NCBI GenBank assembly: GCA_017551625.1 | Contig: JAFZLF010000005.1 | Location: 181,459-245,458, forward strand | DNA from: Clostridiales bacterium | GTDB lineage: Bacteria; Bacillota; Clostridia; Saccharofermentanales; Saccharofermentanaceae | DNA length: 64,000 nt | Reading direction: 5' to 3' | Part shown: one piece after another, positions 8,883-16,752 of the stretch | Numbering within the stretch: position 1 is the first letter of the stretch | Layout: every line of letters begins with the position of its first letter | The notes under the pieces: generated by a model | Database searches by the model: none | What the model saw: the letters and a program-made list of their open reading frames with translations, nothing else | Told to the model about the DNA's origin: nothing | Translations under genes and position numbers: made by a program

Positions 8883-10331
8883 TCAGAAGCGGAAATCGCG
8901 GCTGTTGGAGTTCTTGATCTCCTCGATATGCTTTGCGCAGATCTCACGGACATTATCCTTAGGGATCTTAGCAAGCTCCTTTTCGATCAGTGCCCAACCG
9001 ACCTTCTTCGTTTCCTCAGAAGCGTAGTCAACCAGGAACTCGGCAAGCGTCATCAGCGCATTCGGATGGCAGCAGTTCAGGATCTGACCACTCTTGCAAA
9101 GGCTCATGAAACGGTCTCCCGTACGTCCTTCACGATAACAGGCAGTGCAGAAAGACGGGACATGATCCGTCTCCATCAGCCATCTTACGACTTCATCAAG
9201 CGTTCTCTGGTCGGAAACATCGAACTGTTCCGTGTCTGTCGGACGTTCTTCTTCCGTATAACCGCCGACGGAAGTCCTGCTGGCGCCGCTGATCTGGGAA
9301 ATACCCATTTTCAGGGCCTTTTCACGGACCTGCTGGCTCTCACGCGTAGAAATGATCATGCCTGTATAAGGAACCGCCAGACGGATGCAGGCGATGATCT
9401 TTTCGAATGTCTGATCGTCGATACCGCCGTCAAACTCGTTCGGATCAATGTCATCTGCGCGCTTTACACGCGGTACGCTGATCGTATGCGGTCCTACACC
9501 GTGTACTGCTTCCAAATGCTCAGCATGCATGATAAGTCCGGCAAACTCATACTTATACAGTTCCAGACCGAAAAGCACTCCCAGTCCGACGTCATCGATA
9601 CCACCCTCCATCGCACGGTCCATGGCTTCGGTGTGATAGTTGTAATCGTGCTTCGGGCCTGTCGGATGGAGCTTCAGGTAGCTTTCCTTATGATATGTTT
9701 CCTGGAACAGGATATATGTGCCGATACCGGCTTCTTTCAGTTTTCTGTAGTTCTCAACTGTCGTCGCGGCAATATTGACGTTGACTCTTCGGATATCACC
9801 GTTCTTGTGATGAACGCTGTAGATCGTGTTGATGCACTCGAGGATGTACTCGATCGGATTGTTCTTCGGGTCCTCGCCTGCCTCGATCGCCAGTCTCTTG
9901 TGGCCCATATCCTGAAGCGCGATGACTTCCTGACGGATCTCTTCCTGAGTGAGTTTCTTTCTCGGGATCGTCTTATTCTTCGCATGGTAAGGACAGTACA
10001 GACATCCGTTGATGCAGTAATTGGAGAGATACAGTGGCGCGAAAAGCACTATTCTGTTACCGTAGTAAGCCTGCTTGATCTCTTCTGCGATCTCAAACAT
10101 CTTCTTGATACGTTCCGGATCCTCACAGGCCAGCAGCACAGACGCCTCCCTGTGGGTCAGAGCCGTTCCGTGCTCAGCTGCCTGAAGATTACCCGGGCGA
10201 GCCTTTTCCAGGATCGCGTCGATCAGTTCGAAGTTGTTCTTATTGGCTTCGGCATACGCCAGTGTTTCCTTGATTTCTTCATCATTGATGAACTCGTCGG
10301 CGATCAATGATTTCGGGTCATACTTATACAT
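8883..10331 (-). CDS. hydG: [FeFe]-hydrogenase maturation radical SAM tyrosine lyase HydG
   Basis: HydG cleaves tyrosine by radical SAM chemistry and makes the CO and CN ligands of the hydrogenase H-cluster. The 482-residue protein has the radical SAM motif C106-x3-C110-x2-C113 in the segment NYCINGCLYCPY. The C-terminal auxiliary-cluster motif CX2CX22C is present as Cys395, Cys398 and Cys421, which separates HydG from the related ThiH, which lacks it. Length and the GASRTSVGGY segment agree. It lies 20 bases downstream of a TM1266-type hydrogenase regulator and is probably cotranscribed with it. HydE and HydF are not in the window. The TIR gene follows 81 bases later without a clear terminator. 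Confidence 0.96.
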   Translation of the reverse strand: MYKYDPKSLIADEFINDEEIKETLAYAEANKNNFELIDAILEKARPGNLQAAEHGTALTHREASVLLACEDPERIKKMFEIAEEIKQAYYGNRIVLFAPLYLSNYCINGCLYCPYHAKNKTIPRKKLTQEEIRQEVIALQDMGHKRLAIEAGEDPKNNPIEYILECINTIYSVHHKNGDIRRVNVNIAATTVENYRKLKEAGIGTYILFQETYHKESYLKLHPTGPKHDYNYHTEAMDRAMEGGIDDVGLGVLFGLELYKYEFAGLIMHAEHLEAVHGVGPHTISVPRVKRADDIDPNEFDGGIDDQTFEKIIACIRLAVPYTGMIISTRESQQVREKALKMGISQISGASRTSVGGYTEEERPTDTEQFDVSDQRTLDEVVRWLMETDHVPSFCTACYREGRTGDRFMSLCKSGQILNCCHPNALMTLAEFLVDYASEETKKVGWALIEKELAKIPKDNVREICAKHIEEIKNSNSRDFRF

Positions 10332-10351
10332 GTGTTTTTATCCTTTCCTTT

Positions 10352-10603
10352 TTAATCCTTAACGGCAGAATAAGTGGTCTTTACGCTGATATTCGGAAGA
10401 TTCCCGATTTTTCCGGAAAGAGTGGCAATATCATCCTGTGGTGCGTCGATCACCACGCTGATGATGTTGATCTTTCTGTTTCTATATGGGATCCCCATTC
10501 TTCCCACGATATACTGTCCATATTCGTGAAGAAGATTATTCAGTTCATTGGTATCTCCGTTCTCCTCGACGATCACACTGATCACAGCTACACGGTTTTC
10601 CAT
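10352..10603 (-). CDS. Iron-only hydrogenase system regulator (TM1266 family)
   Basis: This is an 83-residue ACT-like protein of the small family found next to [FeFe]-hydrogenase maturation genes. It begins MENRVAVISVIVEENGDTNE and has the family's GRMGIPYRNRKINIISVVID core, matching a ferredoxin-like fold of the NikR/ACT type. It is thought to regulate hydrogenase genes; no DNA-binding domain is visible, so the mechanism is open. The ribosome site is GAGGAG. Its mRNA leader contains an intrinsic terminator (10624-10648), and hydG follows directly. Confidence 0.9.
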   Translation of the reverse strand: MENRVAVISVIVEENGDTNELNNLLHEYGQYIVGRMGIPYRNRKINIISVVIDAPQDDIATLSGKIGNLPNISVKTTYSAVKD

Positions 10604-10722
10604 AATAGTTTTCTCCTCATAACAAAAAAATCACGCCAAAAGGCGTGAACAAACATAAGCACAGAAATATCACATAAGATATACACCTTGCTATCAGCAG
10701 TTATTCCGCTTCCCCTTAGGCA
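10604..10722 (-). promoter_or_regulatory. Structured leader with intrinsic terminator, candidate riboswitch or attenuator
   Basis: From the predicted transcription start near 10721 the minus-strand leader runs about 118 bases to the regulator gene. It holds a 5' structured part (about 10680-10722) in which GCCU and AGGU can pair around a small GCGG/CUGC hairpin and GCUGAUAGC. A second stem ATATCTTATGTGATAT follows at about 10669-10684. A perfect terminator hairpin TCACGCC/GGCGTGA with seven Ts then lies 20-45 bases before the start codon. A terminator between promoter and gene is the hallmark of premature-termination control. I could not match the 5' part to a riboswitch class I know. Confidence 0.6.
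10624..10648 (-). terminator. Leader terminator upstream of the hydrogenase regulator
   Basis: Read on the minus strand, TCACGCC, loop TTTT, GGCGTGA is followed by TTTTTTT. It lies inside the leader of the regulator-hydG unit, before the GAGGAG ribosome site, so it must be conditionally read through for those genes to be expressed. Confidence 0.8.
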
Positions 10723-10727
10723 AATCA

Positions 10728-10755
10728 ATTATAGAACACGATGTATTTTTGTCAA
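10728..10755 (-). promoter_or_regulatory. Sigma-A promoter of the regulator-hydG unit
   Basis: On the minus strand the -35 TTGACA lies at 10755-10750 and the -10 TATAAT at 10733-10728, both perfect consensus, with a 16-base spacer. Confidence 0.85.
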
Positions 10756-10777
10756 TACATCTACATTTACTTATATA
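10749..10777 (+). promoter_or_regulatory. Probable argH promoter, -35 overlapping the divergent promoter
   Basis: The -35 TTGTCA (10749-10754) and -10 TATATA (10772-10777) have a 17-base spacer. The -35 shares five bases with the opposing hydrogenase-regulator promoter, so the two probably compete. A second possible -10, TATCAT, lies near 10800. Confidence 0.5.
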
Positions 10778-10842
10778 TATCATCGCGGCCCTTAATTGTG
10801 GTATCATTAACCAGAAAAATGTGATAAAGGCAGGGACTACCT

Positions 10843-12210
10843 ATGGCTAAGAAAATGTGGGCAGGCAGATTTGAGAAAGCGACCGACAAGGCAGTGAACG
10901 ATTTTAACTCGTCTCTCCCCTTCGACTGCAGGATGTACAGACAGGATATCGAGGGATCTGTGGCTCACAGCCAGATGCTGGCCAGACAGGGCATCATCTC
11001 ACAGGAAGATGCCGATAAGATCAAGGCGGGACTTCTGTCCATCTTAGACGATATCGAGTCCGGCAAGCTCACATTTGATTCGGATGCAGAAGACATCCAC
11101 ATGTTTATCGAAGAAGAACTCACAGATCGAATCGGCGATGCCGGTAAGAGACTCCATACCGGACGTTCCAGAAATGACCAGGTCGCGCTTGACCAGAGGC
11201 TCTATGCTGTCGATGAAGCCAAAGAGATCCAGTCTCTCCTCGGACAACTTCGCGATACGCTTATCGATCTGGCCGGCGAGCATCTCACGACATATATGCC
11301 GGGCTATACACATCTTCAGCGTGCACAGCCCATCACATTTGCGCACTATCTCATGGCATACATCCAGATGTTCGGTCGCGATATGGATCGTCTCGACGAG
11401 GCCATCGCCCGCACCAACATCTCTCCTCTCGGGTCCGGCGCCCTCGCAGGCACGACCTATCCTCTCGACCGTGAATCCGTGGCAGATCAGCTTGGCATGA
11501 ACGGGGTGACACTCAATTCTCTCGATGGTGTCGCCGACAGAGACTGGGCGATCGAGCTTGCCTCCTTTGCATCACTTCTGATGATGCATCTGTCACGTCT
11601 TTCGGAAGAGATCATTCTTTACTCTTCTCAGGAATTCAAGTTCATCGAACTCGACGATGCTTATTCTACCGGTTCTTCCATGATGCCACAGAAGAAGAAT
11701 CCGGATGTAGCCGAGCTGACACGCGGAAAAACCGGTCGCGTCTATGGTGACCTTATCTCGCTTCTCGTTACCATGAAGGGCCTGCCGCTCACATACAACA
11801 AAGATATGCAGGAAGTCCAGGAAGCGTTATTTGACGTGATCGATACCATCAAGGGCGTACTGGTTCCCTTTACCGGCATGATCAAGACCATGACGGTAAG
11901 AAAAGACAATATGGAAACAGCCGCACTCGGCGGATTTACCAACGCGACGGACCTCGCCGACTATCTGGTAAGGAAAGGGATACCGTTCCGTTCCACACAT
12001 GAGATCTCCGGCAAACTCGTTCATTACTGCATCGAGCACGGCACCACACTTGAGAAACTCTCACTCGAAGAGTTTAAACAGTTCTCTGAACTGATCGACG
12101 AGGACGTATATGATGCGATCTCGCTTCAGACCTGTGTTAACAAGCGGACCATCACCGGCGCTCCGGCCCCGGAGACCGTAAAGACTGCGCTGGAAAGTCT
12201 TAAGGGCTGA
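10843..12210 (+). CDS. argH: Argininosuccinate lyase
   Basis: The enzyme splits argininosuccinate to arginine and fumarate, the last step of arginine synthesis; it is a cytosolic homotetramer. It has 455 residues, normal length. The fumarase/aspartase superfamily signature GSSMMPQKKNPD is present near residues 278-289 and holds the catalytic Ser loop. HTGRSRNDQVALD near 105 and GYTHLQRAQPITF near 155 are the substrate-binding blocks. The start ATG has AAAGGCAGGGA upstream, a modest ribosome site. It forms its own transcription unit away from argG. Confidence 0.97.
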   Translation: MAKKMWAGRFEKATDKAVNDFNSSLPFDCRMYRQDIEGSVAHSQMLARQGIISQEDADKIKAGLLSILDDIESGKLTFDSDAEDIHMFIEEELTDRIGDAGKRLHTGRSRNDQVALDQRLYAVDEAKEIQSLLGQLRDTLIDLAGEHLTTYMPGYTHLQRAQPITFAHYLMAYIQMFGRDMDRLDEAIARTNISPLGSGALAGTTYPLDRESVADQLGMNGVTLNSLDGVADRDWAIELASFASLLMMHLSRLSEEIILYSSQEFKFIELDDAYSTGSSMMPQKKNPDVAELTRGKTGRVYGDLISLLVTMKGLPLTYNKDMQEVQEALFDVIDTIKGVLVPFTGMIKTMTVRKDNMETAALGGFTNATDLADYLVRKGIPFRSTHEISGKLVHYCIEHGTTLEKLSLEEFKQFSELIDEDVYDAISLQTCVNKRTITGAPAPETVKTALESLKG

Positions 12211-12248
12211 ACACCCATTTCCGGTTATTTCGATGCCGCGGAAAAACA

Positions 12249-12257
12249 TGTTATAAT
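12249..12257 (+). promoter_or_regulatory. Extended -10 promoter of the diguanylate cyclase gene
   Basis: TGTTATAAT at 12249-12257 is an extended -10 (TGn plus TATAAT) in the 84-base gap after argH. No good -35 is seen at the right spacing, which extended -10 promoters tolerate. The gene starts 38 bases downstream. Confidence 0.55.
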
Positions 12258-12294
12258 CGATTTATAAGGAGAGTGTGATCAGGAGGATAAGAAA

Positions 12295-14190
12295 TTGGCC
12301 AGGCAGAAGATCGGTGTATTCATGAGTGAGATCACCCAGGTTTTCCAGACAGCCTGTGGGAGAGCGATCGCAGATCTAGCTTCCCTACGGGATATGGACG
12401 TCATCATCTATGCCTCCTACGGTTCTTATAGTTCGCCTTACGGAAGGAATCTTCTCTCCGAGATCGGCAAGAAAAATATCATCCATCTTCCTGACTATTC
12501 GGAACTCGATGCCATTATCGCCATGCCGAGCACCTTTGACATCACCGGGATGGACAATGAGTTCTACGAATTGGTAAGAAGCAGTGCCAGATGCCCGGTC
12601 ATCTGTCTTCAGACCGGACAGCCTGATTTCTATACGATATCGATCGACAACAGGAAATCGATGTACGAGATGACACGTCATTTCATTGACAAACACCATT
12701 TCACCGATATCTGCTATATGTCCGGTCCTTTTAAGGCGAAAGATTCCCCGGAGAGACTGCAGGGCTTCGTAGATGCGATCCGTGAGGGCGGCATCGCCCT
12801 TCAGCCGAACTCGATCTATGAGGGCAACTATTGGCGAAACAGAGGCGAGAAAGCCGTCGACTTCTTTATGCAGGATAGACGATCTTATCCGCAGGCCATC
12901 ATCTGCGCCAATGACTACATGGCGCTGTCGATCTGCGATGAGCTGAAAGCCAGAGGCGTTCGCGTTCCGGAAGATGTTTGCGTCTGTGGTTTTGACGGAA
13001 TACAGGAGGGAAAGGATGCGACCCCCTCTCTGTCCACCGTACAGATCACGCCGGAAAAATATGCAGAGGCCGCCTTCCAGATTATCGACGACCTCAAGGC
13101 CGGAAAGCAAGTACCAAAAAGGATCACGATCTCGGACTCACTCCATTTCCGCGCCAGTTGCGGATGCGGTGAACAATATGTCTGCGGAAATGTCGAGGAT
13201 ATCTATCACGCACTGGCAGAGAAAGAATTTCTCCTTCGTGAATCCGGACGGATCACCGCCGACTATCAGAACAATTCTGACATCGACAGTTCCCTCTCTG
13301 TTGCCAATTACTACTTCCACACACTGGGATGCGAGACAGGCTTCATCTGTTTCTGCGACGATTCCGAGACCGGTTCATCTGATCAAGAGACCCCATTTAC
13401 CGATGAAATCATACTTCTGCAGATCATGCACAGCAAGAACAGACGTCAGGCTGAGATGTCGAACCTTCACTTTCCCAGGAAGGATATCCTGCCGAAGGAA
13501 TACTTCGAGACAGAAGAACCCGGTTTGTATATCGTGCTGCCTCTGTTTTTCAAGAACAAAGATTATGGATATATCGTTCTTAAGCCGAACAAAGAACAGT
13601 GGCCCAATTCTCTGACCATCACGTATGTCAGTTCTCTTTCCTCTGCAATCGAGACATGTTATTACGAGAAGAAGTTCAGTGTGATCAAGGAAATCACGAA
13701 TCTTTCCAGAACAGACGAACTGACCGGACTCTATAACCGCAGAGGTTTTGAAAATGCGCTACAGGAGCTTCTGGCCACTACGCCGGAAGAATACATCATC
13801 AGCATCGCCAGCATCGACATGGATAATCTCAAAAAGATCAACGATATCTACGGGCACTCCGATGGTGATTTTGCGATATCCGAGATTGCCTGGGTCTTAA
13901 AAACGAACCTCGACGAGAAAGAATTCTGTGCTCGCTTCGGCGGTGACGAATTCTCCGTAGTGCTCGTCTCATTAGGCGAAGGCCGTGCCGAGGCCTATGC
14001 AAATCAGGTAACCGAGATGCTCAAGAGTGTATCGGCCAATACCGGGAAGCCCTATCCGCTTCACGTCAGCATCGGCACATGTGATCTCGAAGGCAGGGAC
14101 ACGATCCATATCGTCAACTGCATGCGCAAAGCGGACGAGATCATGTACAAGAACAAACGGAACTACAAGGACGATCAGGAATCCGGCTGA
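12295..14190 (+). CDS. Diguanylate cyclase with LacI-type periplasmic-binding-like sensor
   Basis: The 631-residue protein has no signal peptide or membrane helix. Residues 1-280 resemble the ligand-binding core of LacI-family repressors (VCVCGFDGIQEGKDATPSL is the usual LacI block) but lack the DNA-binding helix-turn-helix. A Cys-rich SCGCG and a GAF-like region (about 290-455) follow. The GGDEF domain begins with LSRTDELTGLYNRRGF near 468 and has an intact FGGDEF near 547-551, so it should make cyclic-di-GMP from GTP. The start is a TTG with AGGAGG eight bases upstream. It probably couples a small ligand, perhaps a sugar, to c-di-GMP signalling in the cytosol. Confidence 0.88.
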   Translation: MARQKIGVFMSEITQVFQTACGRAIADLASLRDMDVIIYASYGSYSSPYGRNLLSEIGKKNIIHLPDYSELDAIIAMPSTFDITGMDNEFYELVRSSARCPVICLQTGQPDFYTISIDNRKSMYEMTRHFIDKHHFTDICYMSGPFKAKDSPERLQGFVDAIREGGIALQPNSIYEGNYWRNRGEKAVDFFMQDRRSYPQAIICANDYMALSICDELKARGVRVPEDVCVCGFDGIQEGKDATPSLSTVQITPEKYAEAAFQIIDDLKAGKQVPKRITISDSLHFRASCGCGEQYVCGNVEDIYHALAEKEFLLRESGRITADYQNNSDIDSSLSVANYYFHTLGCETGFICFCDDSETGSSDQETPFTDEIILLQIMHSKNRRQAEMSNLHFPRKDILPKEYFETEEPGLYIVLPLFFKNKDYGYIVLKPNKEQWPNSLTITYVSSLSSAIETCYYEKKFSVIKEITNLSRTDELTGLYNRRGFENALQELLATTPEEYIISIASIDMDNLKKINDIYGHSDGDFAISEIAWVLKTNLDEKEFCARFGGDEFSVVLVSLGEGRAEAYANQVTEMLKSVSANTGKPYPLHVSIGTCDLEGRDTIHIVNCMRKADEIMYKNKRNYKDDQESG

Positions 14191-14244
14191 CGTGAACATC
14201 CGCCTTTATCCTTTCTGTCCCAAATCAACACAAACGTCCTGTGC

Positions 14245-15603
14245 TTAATTTCTCATACTGTGGATCGGAGCCGGGATTCTTCCACCTCTGGAAATAAAAG
14301 CCTCCGAGGATGCCGTATTGACTTCCATGATCGGCGCGTAGCCCAGAAGTCCGCCAAATTCTACCTGATCTCCGACTTTCTTACCCGGAACCGGGATCAC
14401 ACGAACAGCGGTGGTCTTATTGTTAAAAGTTCCAAGTGCCATCTCATCGGCGATGATTCCCGAGATCGTCGAGGCCGGCGTATCACCGGGGATCGCGATC
14501 ATATCCAGACCGACCGAGCATACGCATGTCATGGCTTCGAGCTTCTCGAGACGCAGGAAACCCTTCTCGGCGACCTCGATCATACCCTCATCTTCGGAAA
14601 CAGGGATGAAAGCGCCGGATAGACCTCCGACAAAAGAACTGGCCATCGTGCCACCCTTCTTTACCGCGTCATTGAGCATAGCCAGCGCAGCTGTTGTGCC
14701 CCATGCTCCGCAGTGTTCGAGCCCGAATTCCTCGAGGATACGTCCGACTGAGTCTCCGACTGCAGGTGTCGGCGCAAGTGAAAGATCGATGATGCCAAAT
14801 GGCACACCTAACCTCTGGGAAGCTTCTCTGGCGACCAGTTCACCCACACGAGTGATTTTAAACGCCGCTTTCTTGATCGTCTCGGCAACGACACCGAGGT
14901 CTTCGCCTCTGACCGTCTCAAGTGCTGCCTTGATAACACCCGGTCCGGAAATACCTACATTGATGACACACTCCGGTTCACCGGGGCCGAGGAAGGCGCC
15001 CGCCATGAAAGGGTTATCTTCCGGCGCATTGGCGAAAACGACCAGTTTGGCGCATCCCAGCGCATCACGGTCTTTCGTAGCCTCAGCGGTCCTCTTGATG
15101 ATCTCGCCCATGTCTCTGACCGCATCCATATTGATACCGGAACGTGTAGAAGCCAGATTGATGGAAGAACACACATTATCCGTGACGGACAGTGCTTCCG
15201 GGATCGAGTCGATGAGGCGTTTATCCGAAATCGTATATCCTTTCTGGACCAGTGCCGAGAATCCGCCGATAAAGTTCACACCGCACTCTTTCGCCGCACG
15301 GTCGAGGGTCTTGGCAAACATCGTGTAGTCTGTCGCACCTGAGGCCGCCGCTACGATCGAGATCGGGGTAACAGAGATACGCTTATTAACGATCGGCACT
15401 CTGTACTTTTCCGTGATTTCTTCTCCGACCTTGACCAGATCCTTCGCATAGCGCGTGATCTTGTCATATATCTTCTGACATGACTTTTCAGGAGTGTCGG
15501 CCGCACAGTCCATGAGGCTGATGCCCATCGTGATCGTTCTAACATCCAGATGCTGTTCCTGGAACATCCGGACGGTTTCCAATACTTCAAAATCTGTAAT
15601 CAT
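14245..15603 (-). CDS. UPF0210 / PFL-family protein
   Basis: The 452-residue protein matches the UPF0210 (DUF711) family nearly end to end: the opening [20 protein letters not shown] and blocks [27 protein letters not shown] and [20 protein letters not shown] are characteristic. The fold is related to the large subunit of pyruvate formate-lyase and ribonucleotide reductase, but no catalytic activity is assigned. As in many Firmicutes it follows directly on an ACT protein gene (15678-15968), with 74 bases between. The product converges on the diguanylate cyclase gene with 54 bases between stops. Confidence 0.93.
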   Translation of the reverse strand: MITDFEVLETVRMFQEQHLDVRTITMGISLMDCAADTPEKSCQKIYDKITRYAKDLVKVGEEITEKYRVPIVNKRISVTPISIVAAASGATDYTMFAKTLDRAAKECGVNFIGGFSALVQKGYTISDKRLIDSIPEALSVTDNVCSSINLASTRSGINMDAVRDMGEIIKRTAEATKDRDALGCAKLVVFANAPEDNPFMAGAFLGPGEPECVINVGISGPGVIKAALETVRGEDLGVVAETIKKAAFKITRVGELVAREASQRLGVPFGIIDLSLAPTPAVGDSVGRILEEFGLEHCGAWGTTAALAMLNDAVKKGGTMASSFVGGLSGAFIPVSEDEGMIEVAEKGFLRLEKLEAMTCVCSVGLDMIAIPGDTPASTISGIIADEMALGTFNNKTTAVRVIPVPGKKVGDQVEFGGLLGYAPIMEVNTASSEAFISRGGRIPAPIHSMRN

Positions 15604-15677
15604 AACATTACCTGCTTCTTACTGTTAAGATGATATACCCGGATGACCGACGGGCGGCGGTTTCAGAAACTTCCGTT

Positions 15678-15968
15678 TCAGATACGGTGCATCGCGTAGA
15701 AAAGATCAGTATGCTGGATACGGATCGAGACTCCGATTTCCTCACCGACTTTATCCAGTTTCTCCGAGAGCGCTCTCATATCGGACTTCGCTGTCTTCAG
15801 ATCTACGAGCATGATCATCGTAAAGATGTCATCGAGGATCGTCTGGGTAATATCGTTGATATTGACACCTTCCTCCGCAAGGAGCGTCGAGATCTTTGCG
15901 ATGATTCCGACCGCGTCACAGCCGACAACGGTAATAACTGCCTTGTTCTTATCTTTTTCAGTACTCAT
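15678..15968 (-). CDS. ACT domain protein, UPF0237 family
   Basis: The 96-residue protein is a single ACT domain: AVITVVGCDAVGIIAKISTLLAEEG is the classic first strand-helix unit (ligand-binding Gly turn), followed by VNINDITQTILDDIFTMIMLVDL. It normally accompanies UPF0210 in the same operon, as here. ACT domains bind amino acids or similar small effectors, so it may be the regulatory partner. The gene begins 14 bases after the stop of the metallo-hydrolase gene upstream, suggesting they belong to the same long transcript. Confidence 0.92.
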   Translation of the reverse strand: MSTEKDKNKAVITVVGCDAVGIIAKISTLLAEEGVNINDITQTILDDIFTMIMLVDLKTAKSDMRALSEKLDKVGEEIGVSIRIQHTDLFYAMHRI

Positions 15969-15982
15969 AATGATTCTCTCCT

Positions 15983-16717
15983 TTAGATACGATAAGTCTT
16001 ATTGATCTGGGCCAGCTCATACTCCCACTGACCGCAGTCTCTCGCTTCCAGTTCCACATCTTCTCTGTCGTAAAGTGGAACGAGATGCGAAAGGATCGTC
16101 TTCTTTATCCGAAGCGCCTTGGCGCAGGCGTAGCACTCTTTCGGCGTCATATGGAGCATCTTCGGTTTTCTTTTCGCCTCGATCTCACCGCAATCCATGA
16201 TACACAGATCCGCATCATCCAGATAACCGGCGAACAACGAATCTACCGATGCATCGGCCGTATAGACGAAGACCTTCCCCTCATGCTCGACCCGGATCCC
16301 GTAGCACTCCACAGGATGACTCGTACGGAAGAACTTCGCTTTTGCTCCGAAGAGGGGCAGTTCAGACTCATGCCCTATATATCCGATCTTGTATCCCCAG
16401 TCATTCGTAAGAGAATGGATCACTCCCTCAGGAGTTTTCGGCGCAAAGATCGGCACATTCTTAAACTCCATGCCGTTCTTGGCATTCATGTCGATGGCAT
16501 ACCGCATGACCATAAGATCGCTGTAATGATCGGCATGAAGATGTGTGATCAGAATTGCGTCCAATCCGTTAAGGGGAACATGAAGCTGCAGATTCGAGAA
16601 AACACCTGAACCGCAGTCGATCAGCACTTTTCTGTCATTGATGGTGAGAAGATAGCCGGATGCCGCCTGTCCGGGACCCGGATAGCCGCCGCTACAGCCT
16701 AAAATCGTTACTTCCAT
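15983..16717 (-). CDS. MBL-fold metallo-hydrolase (RNase Z-like)
   Basis: This is a 244-residue metallo-beta-lactamase-fold protein. The metal motif HxHxDH is present as THLHADHYSDL near residues 62-72, preceded by the LIDCGSG strand. The later ligands can be seen as TSHPVE, DASVDS and LSHLVP. The overall pattern, including the opening GCSGGYPGPGQAASGYLL, fits RNase Z/PhnP-like hydrolases; the substrate is not fixed by sequence. The ATG at 16717 is preferred to the TTG two codons upstream. It lies 35 bases after the flavoprotein gene. Confidence 0.9.
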   Translation of the reverse strand: MEVTILGCSGGYPGPGQAASGYLLTINDRKVLIDCGSGVFSNLQLHVPLNGLDAILITHLHADHYSDLMVMRYAIDMNAKNGMEFKNVPIFAPKTPEGVIHSLTNDWGYKIGYIGHESELPLFGAKAKFFRTSHPVECYGIRVEHEGKVFVYTADASVDSLFAGYLDDADLCIMDCGEIEAKRKPKMLHMTPKECYACAKALRIKKTILSHLVPLYDREDVELEARDCGQWEYELAQINKTYRI

Positions 16718-16752
16718 AGCCAACAAAACCTTCTAACGTTAGATTAACAGTA

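Noticed and set aside
8928..10310. 460-codon open frame on the plus strand opposite hydG
   Set aside because: It is the antisense shadow of a well-conserved gene; no ribosome site or family motif, and hydG explains the region.
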